Positions 60,086-64,000 of a stretch of 64,000 bases of DNA are shown here, in pieces. The translations under genes were made by a program, and so were the position numbers. How positions within the stretch are numbered: the stretch's first letter is position 1; each line of letters starts with the position of its first letter. The stretch covers positions 806,001 to 870,000 of the forward strand of contig NZ_PVZG01000001.1 in NCBI RefSeq assembly GCF_003002065.1, given 5' to 3'. Below the pieces are notes generated by a model. That model was given only the letters and a program-made list of their open reading frames with translations, did no database searches and was not told where the DNA came from. This stretch comes from Pseudosporangium ferrugineum (GTDB lineage Bacteria > Actinomycetota > Actinomycetes > Mycobacteriales > Micromonosporaceae).

Positions 60086-61444
60086 TCACATGCTCGCGAT
60101 CAGGCGCTCCACCCGCTCGTCGTACGCCCGGAACGGGTCCTTGCACAGCACGGTCCGCTGCGCCTGGTCGTTGAGCTTGAGGTGCACCCAGTCGACGGTG
60201 AAGTCGCGCCGCTTCTCCTGCGCGTGCCGGATGAACTCGCCGCGCAGCCGCGCCCGCGTGGTCTGCGGCGGCGTCTCCTTGGCCTCGAAGATCTCCAGGT
60301 CGTTGGAGATGCGGTCGACCTGCTTACGCTTCTCCATCAGCGCGTACAGGCCCCGGCCGCGGCGCACGTCGTGGTACGCCAGGTCGAGCTGGGCGATCCG
60401 CGGGTGCGACATGGGGATGTCGTGCTTGGCCTGGTAGCGCTCGATCAGCTTGAGCTTCGACACCCAGTCGATCTCCCGGGACACCGGGTCGAGGTCGCCG
60501 CTCTCGATCGCGTTGAGCACCCGGCCCCACAGCTCGACGACCCGCTTGGCGGTCTGGTCGCCGCCGCGCCGCTCGACGAACTCGGTCGCCTTGGCCAGGT
60601 ATTCCTGCTGGATCTCGAGGGCGCTGACCTCCTTGTTGTTGGCCAGCCGGATCTTGCGGCGGCCGGTGACGTCGTGGCTGACCTCGCGGATGGCCCGGAT
60701 CGGGTTCTCCAGCGTGAGGTCGCGCATGACCACGCCGGCCTCGATCATCCGCAGCACGATGTCGGCGCTGCCGACCTTGAGCAGCGTGGTGACCTCGTTC
60801 ATGTTCGAGTCGCCGACGATGACGTGCAGGCGCCGGTAGCGCTCGGCGTCGGCGTGCGGCTCGTCGCGGGTGTTGATGATCGGCCGCGACCGGGTGGTGG
60901 CGCTGGAGACGCCCTCCCAGATGTGCTCGGCGCGCTGCGACAGGCAGAACACCGCGCCGCGCGGCGTCTGCAGGACCTTGCCGGCGCCGCAGATCAGCTG
61001 CCGGGTGACCAGGAACGGGATGAGCACGTCGGCGAGGCGGCCGAACTCGCCGTGCCGCGACACGAGGTAGTTCTCGTGGCAGCCGTACGAGTTGCCGGCC
61101 GAGTCGGTGTTGTTCTTGAACAGGTAGATCTCACCCGCGATCCCCTCGTCGTGCAGCCGCTTCTCGGCGTCGACGAGCAGGCCCTCGAGGATGCGCTCCC
61201 CGGCGCGGTCGTGTGCCACCAGATCGGTGACGGAGTCGCACTCGGGCGTCGCGTACTCGGGGTGGGAGCCGACGTCGAGGTAGAGGCGGGCACCGTTGCG
61301 GAGAAAGACGTTGCTGCTGCGTCCCCAGGACACCACTCGGCGGAACAGGTAGCGGGCCACCTCGTCGGGCGACAGCCGCCGCTGCCCCCGGTAGGTGCAC
61401 GTGACTCCGTACTCGGTTTCGAGGCCGAAAATTCGCCGTTCCAT
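60086..61444 (-). CDS. pafA: PafA, Pup-protein ligase
   Basis: Glutamine-synthetase-like ligase of 452 residues that joins the C-terminal Glu of Pup to lysines of target proteins for proteasomal degradation. Landmarks are [13 protein letters not shown] at the start with the metal-binding Glu residues, [22 protein letters not shown], and [17 protein letters not shown]. The length is as expected. ATG 61444 lies six bases after TAGTGT with no ribosome site. It is separated from prcA by two plus-strand genes. Confidence 0.97.
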   Translation of the reverse strand: MERRIFGLETEYGVTCTYRGQRRLSPDEVARYLFRRVVSWGRSSNVFLRNGARLYLDVGSHPEYATPECDSVTDLVAHDRAGERILEGLLVDAEKRLHDEGIAGEIYLFKNNTDSAGNSYGCHENYLVSRHGEFGRLADVLIPFLVTRQLICGAGKVLQTPRGAVFCLSQRAEHIWEGVSSATTRSRPIINTRDEPHADAERYRRLHVIVGDSNMNEVTTLLKVGSADIVLRMIEAGVVMRDLTLENPIRAIREVSHDVTGRRKIRLANNKEVSALEIQQEYLAKATEFVERRGGDQTAKRVVELWGRVLNAIESGDLDPVSREIDWVSKLKLIERYQAKHDIPMSHPRIAQLDLAYHDVRRGRGLYALMEKRKQVDRISNDLEIFEAKETPPQTTRARLRGEFIRHAQEKRRDFTVDWVHLKLNDQAQRTVLCKDPFRAYDERVERLIASM

Positions 61445-61450
61445 GACGAA

Positions 61451-61456
61451 ACACTA
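61451..61456 (-). promoter_or_regulatory. Leaderless -10 box of pafA
   Basis: TAGTGT on the minus strand, six bases before the pafA start codon. Confidence 0.5.
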
Positions 61457-61562
61457 GCCTCACAAGGCCTCCGAGCGGCAGTGACAACGCGCCCTTTCAC
61501 CGCAGCGCAGCGTGGCGATCTTCATCCGCAGGCCCCCGACCTGCGGATACACTGCGGACCTG

Positions 61563-62537
61563 ATGAATCTTCTGGTCACCGGCGGCGCCGGCTTCATCGG
61601 CTCGGCCTTCGCGCGGGCGGTCCTCGCGGACACCCTGCCGGGCCTCGAGGGCGCGCGGGTCACCGTCCTCGACAAGCTCACGTACGCGGGCAATTTCGCC
61701 AACCTCGGCCCGGTGGCGCACAGCAAACGCCTCGACTTCGTCCCCGGCGACGTCTGCGACACGGCGCTGGTCGCCTCGGTCCTGCCGCGCCACGACCACG
61801 TGGTCCACTTCGCGGCGGAGTCCCACGTCGACCGCTCGATCCGGGGTGCGGCCGAGTTCGCCACCACCAACGTGCTGGGCACCCAGGTGCTGCTGGACGC
61901 CGCGCTGCGGCACGGCGTCGAGAAGTTCGTCCAGGTGTCCACGGACGAGGTCTACGGCTCGATCGCGTCGGGCACGTGGACGGAGGCGACCCCGCTGGCG
62001 CCGACCTCCCCCTACGCGGCGACCAAGGCGGGGGCGGACCTTCTGGCGCTGGCCTTCTTCCGTACGCACGGACTGCCGGTGACCGTGACCCGCTGCGCCA
62101 ACAACTACGGGCCGTACCAGCACCCGGAGAAGCTGATCCCCCGCTTCGTGACGAACCTGCTGAGCGGCCGGAACGTCCCGCTGTACGGCGAGGGCACCCA
62201 GATCCGCGACTGGGTCCACGTGGAGGACCACTGCCGCGCGACCGCGCTGGCGCTCACCGCCGGCCGCCCAGGCGAGGTGTACCACGTCGGCGGCGGCGAC
62301 GAGCTGACGAACAAGGAGCTGACCGGGCTGCTGCTCGACGCGTGCGGGGCCGGCTGGGACCGGGTGGACCACGTGCCGGACCGCAAGGGCCACGACCACC
62401 GGTACGCCCTCGACGACACCCGCCTCCGCGAGGAACTCGGCTACCGCCCCGCGATCGACTTCAGCACCGGCCTGGCGGAGACGGTCCGGTGGTACCGCGA
62501 CAACGAGGACTGGTGGCGTCCCCTGCTCGGCGACTGA
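61563..62537 (+). CDS. rmlB: dTDP-glucose 4,6-dehydratase-like SDR enzyme
   Basis: Extended short-chain dehydrogenase of 324 residues. Motifs are VTGGAGFIGSAFARAV (NAD), HFAAESHVDRSI, the catalytic STDEVYGS, SPYAATKAGADLLALAF with the Tyr-Lys pair, and NNYGPYQHPEKLIPRF, all typical of RmlB/RfbB. It makes dTDP-4-keto-6-deoxyglucose for cell-wall or secondary-metabolite sugars. ATG 61563 precedes the NAD motif directly; a TACACT box lies nine bases upstream. No other dTDP-sugar genes are nearby. Confidence 0.92.
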   Translation: MNLLVTGGAGFIGSAFARAVLADTLPGLEGARVTVLDKLTYAGNFANLGPVAHSKRLDFVPGDVCDTALVASVLPRHDHVVHFAAESHVDRSIRGAAEFATTNVLGTQVLLDAALRHGVEKFVQVSTDEVYGSIASGTWTEATPLAPTSPYAATKAGADLLALAFFRTHGLPVTVTRCANNYGPYQHPEKLIPRFVTNLLSGRNVPLYGEGTQIRDWVHVEDHCRATALALTAGRPGEVYHVGGGDELTNKELTGLLLDACGAGWDRVDHVPDRKGHDHRYALDDTRLREELGYRPAIDFSTGLAETVRWYRDNEDWWRPLLGD

Positions 62538-62565
62538 GCCCCGGCCGGTACGGCACAATCCCACC

Positions 62566-63165
62566 ATGTCCGCACACCCGCACCTGGTCCGCCAGGCCGC
62601 CCTCCAGGCCGAGGCCGCGACGGTCCTCACCGGCCTGGACCTCGCGACACTGGTGGCCGGCATCGGCCCGCTCGTCCCGGCCGGCAGCGTGGTCTCCGGC
62701 CTCATGTGCTGGCGCGATCTGGACCTGATGCTGCACGTGGGCGCGGACTTCCGGCCCGTCGACGTGCTCGACCTGATGCGCCGGATCGTCGAGCGCCCGG
62801 GCGTGGTCGGCCTGCAGTACAGCGACGAACGCGGCCCGCGCGCCCCCACCGATCAACGGCGGGACGAGCGGTACCACGTGCCGATCACGGTCCTGCACGC
62901 CGGCGAGACCTGGCGGATCGACCTCACGCTGTGGCTGCACGACCCGCACCTGAACATCCCCGCGTGGCACGAGGACCTGAGCCGGCGGATCACCGGCGAG
63001 CAGCGCCTGGCCGTGCTCCGCATCAAGGACGTGTGGCACCGCCACCCCGCCTACCCGGACGAGATCGGCGGGGTGGACATCTACACGGCGGTGCTCGACC
63101 ACGGCGTCAGCCGGCCGGACGAGTTCGGCGCCTGGCTGGCCGAGCGCGGCCGAGCGCCGCGCTAG
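62566..63165 (+). CDS. Nucleotidyltransferase-like hypothetical protein
   Basis: Soluble protein of 199 residues. The pattern GSVVSGLMCWRDLDLMLHV, with an Asp-x-Asp pair, and a later WRIDLTLW Asp fit a minimal nucleotidyltransferase fold, as in drug-modifying or Pol-beta-like enzymes, but the glycine-serine motif is weak. CACAAT lies six bases before the ATG, a possible leaderless promoter. It sits between the rmlB-like gene and the convergent prcA. Confidence 0.7.
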   Translation: MSAHPHLVRQAALQAEAATVLTGLDLATLVAGIGPLVPAGSVVSGLMCWRDLDLMLHVGADFRPVDVLDLMRRIVERPGVVGLQYSDERGPRAPTDQRRDERYHVPITVLHAGETWRIDLTLWLHDPHLNIPAWHEDLSRRITGEQRLAVLRIKDVWHRHPAYPDEIGGVDIYTAVLDHGVSRPDEFGAWLAERGRAPR

Positions 63166-63208
63166 GCCAGTCCTGGCGGGCCCACCGCAGCCCGGCCGTG
63201 AACGGCCG

Positions 63209-64000
63209 TCAGTCCTTCTTGTCGTCGTCGTCCGGCTTGCCCTCGAGGTCGACCGAGGCCGCGGACACGGTCGGCTTGTCCTCGCCGGGCGCCGGCGGCG
63301 CGGTGTCGCCGGCCTCGCCCACCTCGGGCTCCGGTTCGTCCTTGCCGCCGCCGAGCAGCGACTCCAGCGCCGCCCCGGCGATCCGCCGGAACGCCCGGCC
63401 CTTGCGCTGCCGGTCGAGGACGGCCACCTCGAGCTGGGAGGCGCCCAGCTCGCGGGCGGCGCCGTTCTCGCCGCCGACGCTGCCGAGGCCCTTGACCGCC
63501 AGCGCGAGCGCGGTCGGCAGGTCGGCGGCCACGTCGTGGCGCTCCTTGAGGACGGTGGAGATGGCCTCCGCCGAGCCGCCCATCGCCATGAAGCCGGGCT
63601 CGTCCATGACCGAGCCGTCGTAGGTGATGCGGTACAGTTCGTCGGCCTCCGGGGTGGCACCGACCTGCGCGACGCAGATCTCCACCTCGTACGGCTTCTG
63701 CGTCTCCGAGAAGATGGCACCGAGCGTCTGCGTGTACGCGTTGGCGAGGGCGCGGCCGGTCACGTCGCGCCGGTCGTACGCGAGGCCGTTGAGGTCGGCC
63801 ATCCGCACGCCGGCCCGGCGCAGGCTCTCGAACTCGTTGTAGCGGCCGACGGCCGCGAAGCCGATCTTGTCGTAGAGCTCGCTGATCTTGCGCAGCGAGG
63901 TGAGGTTCTCGGCGACCAGCAGGATGCCGCCCTCGTACGTGAGCACGACGGCGGAGCGGCCGCGGGCGATGCCCTTGCGGGCGTACTCCGAGCGGTCGCG
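63209..64000 (-). CDS. prcA: PrcA, proteasome alpha subunit (5' end outside window)
   Basis: 20S proteasome alpha subunit; 263 residues are visible and the N-terminus lies past base 64000. The visible start is [20 protein letters not shown], the H0 and first-strand region that gates the pore. [20 protein letters not shown] and [10 protein letters not shown] follow, and the end is a long acidic, Pro/Asp-rich tail. Alpha subunits form the outer rings and bind the Mpa/ARC ATPase. prcB, pup and dop should lie beyond the right edge. Confidence 0.96.
   Translation of the reverse strand, partial: RDRSEYARKGIARGRSAVVLTYEGGILLVAENLTSLRKISELYDKIGFAAVGRYNEFESLRRAGVRMADLNGLAYDRRDVTGRALANAYTQTLGAIFSETQKPYEVEICVAQVGATPEADELYRITYDGSVMDEPGFMAMGGSAEAISTVLKERHDVAADLPTALALAVKGLGSVGGENGAARELGASQLEVAVLDRQRKGRAFRRIAGAALESLLGGGKDEPEPEVGEAGDTAPPAPGEDKPTVSAASVDLEGKPDDDDKKD

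Overview
The window is about 64 kb of very GC-rich chromosomal DNA with dense genes, heavy GTG use, frequent ATGA/GTGA stop-start overlaps and a complete-looking Pup-proteasome neighbourhood (pafA, pafB, pafC, tatA, tatC, a Mtr4-like helicase, and the start of prcA at the right edge). That combination, with F420-type enzymes, PknG, GlnX/GlnH, GH6 cellulase and many HisKA_3 two-component systems, points to a filamentous actinobacterium, most likely of the Micromonosporaceae (Actinoplanes/Micromonospora-like). The genus is an inference; no rRNA or tRNA gene was recognised. All functions are read from motifs and remembered families; no database search was run.

Layout. 1-6.1 kb: the end of an AidB-like acyl-CoA dehydrogenase and two tandem membrane GGDEF-EAL proteins. 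6.1-11.5 kb: a divergent acyl-CoA dehydrogenase facing a translationally coupled run of GMC oxidoreductase, F420-type reductase, polyprenyl diphosphate synthase and a HAD protein, which looks like a small isoprenoid cluster. 11.5-17.3 kb: an alpha/beta hydrolase, an orphan AAA ATPase, a secreted GH6-CBM2 cellulase with a perfect CebR box, and a two-component system. 17.5-21.6 kb: an MmpL exporter and a PAP2-DUF2786 fusion. 21.6-25.9 kb: an EACC1 / membrane caspase / solute-binding-protein unit, the best candidate for a little-described system. 25.9-35.2 kb: an M1 peptidase, an XRE regulator, a second two-component system, an ABC permease lacking its ATPase, and an acyl-CoA synthetase.

35.3-43.9 kb is a seven-gene operon, mostly overlapping: GlnX, GlnH, a helical protein, PknG, a PP2C phosphatase, a VWA protein and an FHA protein. 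It reads as one complete signalling circuit: a sensing lipoprotein, a transmembrane relay, a kinase, an opposing phosphatase and a phosphopeptide reader. The kinase, phosphatase and FHA proteins share N-terminal zinc ribbons.

44-49 kb holds small genes (a cold-shock-domain protein, DUF1707, an inositol-monophosphatase-like enzyme with an internal repeat, VOC, PhyH and LacI) separated by GC-rich tandem repeats of about 30 bp. 49-64 kb is the helicase/Tat/PafBC/PafA/proteasome neighbourhood, interrupted by a HAD protein, a DUF3866 protein, a lone CDF C-terminal domain, an O-methyltransferase, an RmlB-like dehydratase and a nucleotidyltransferase-like protein. Many genes have a TANNNT box 6-8 nt before the start codon and no Shine-Dalgarno sequence, so leaderless transcription looks common here.
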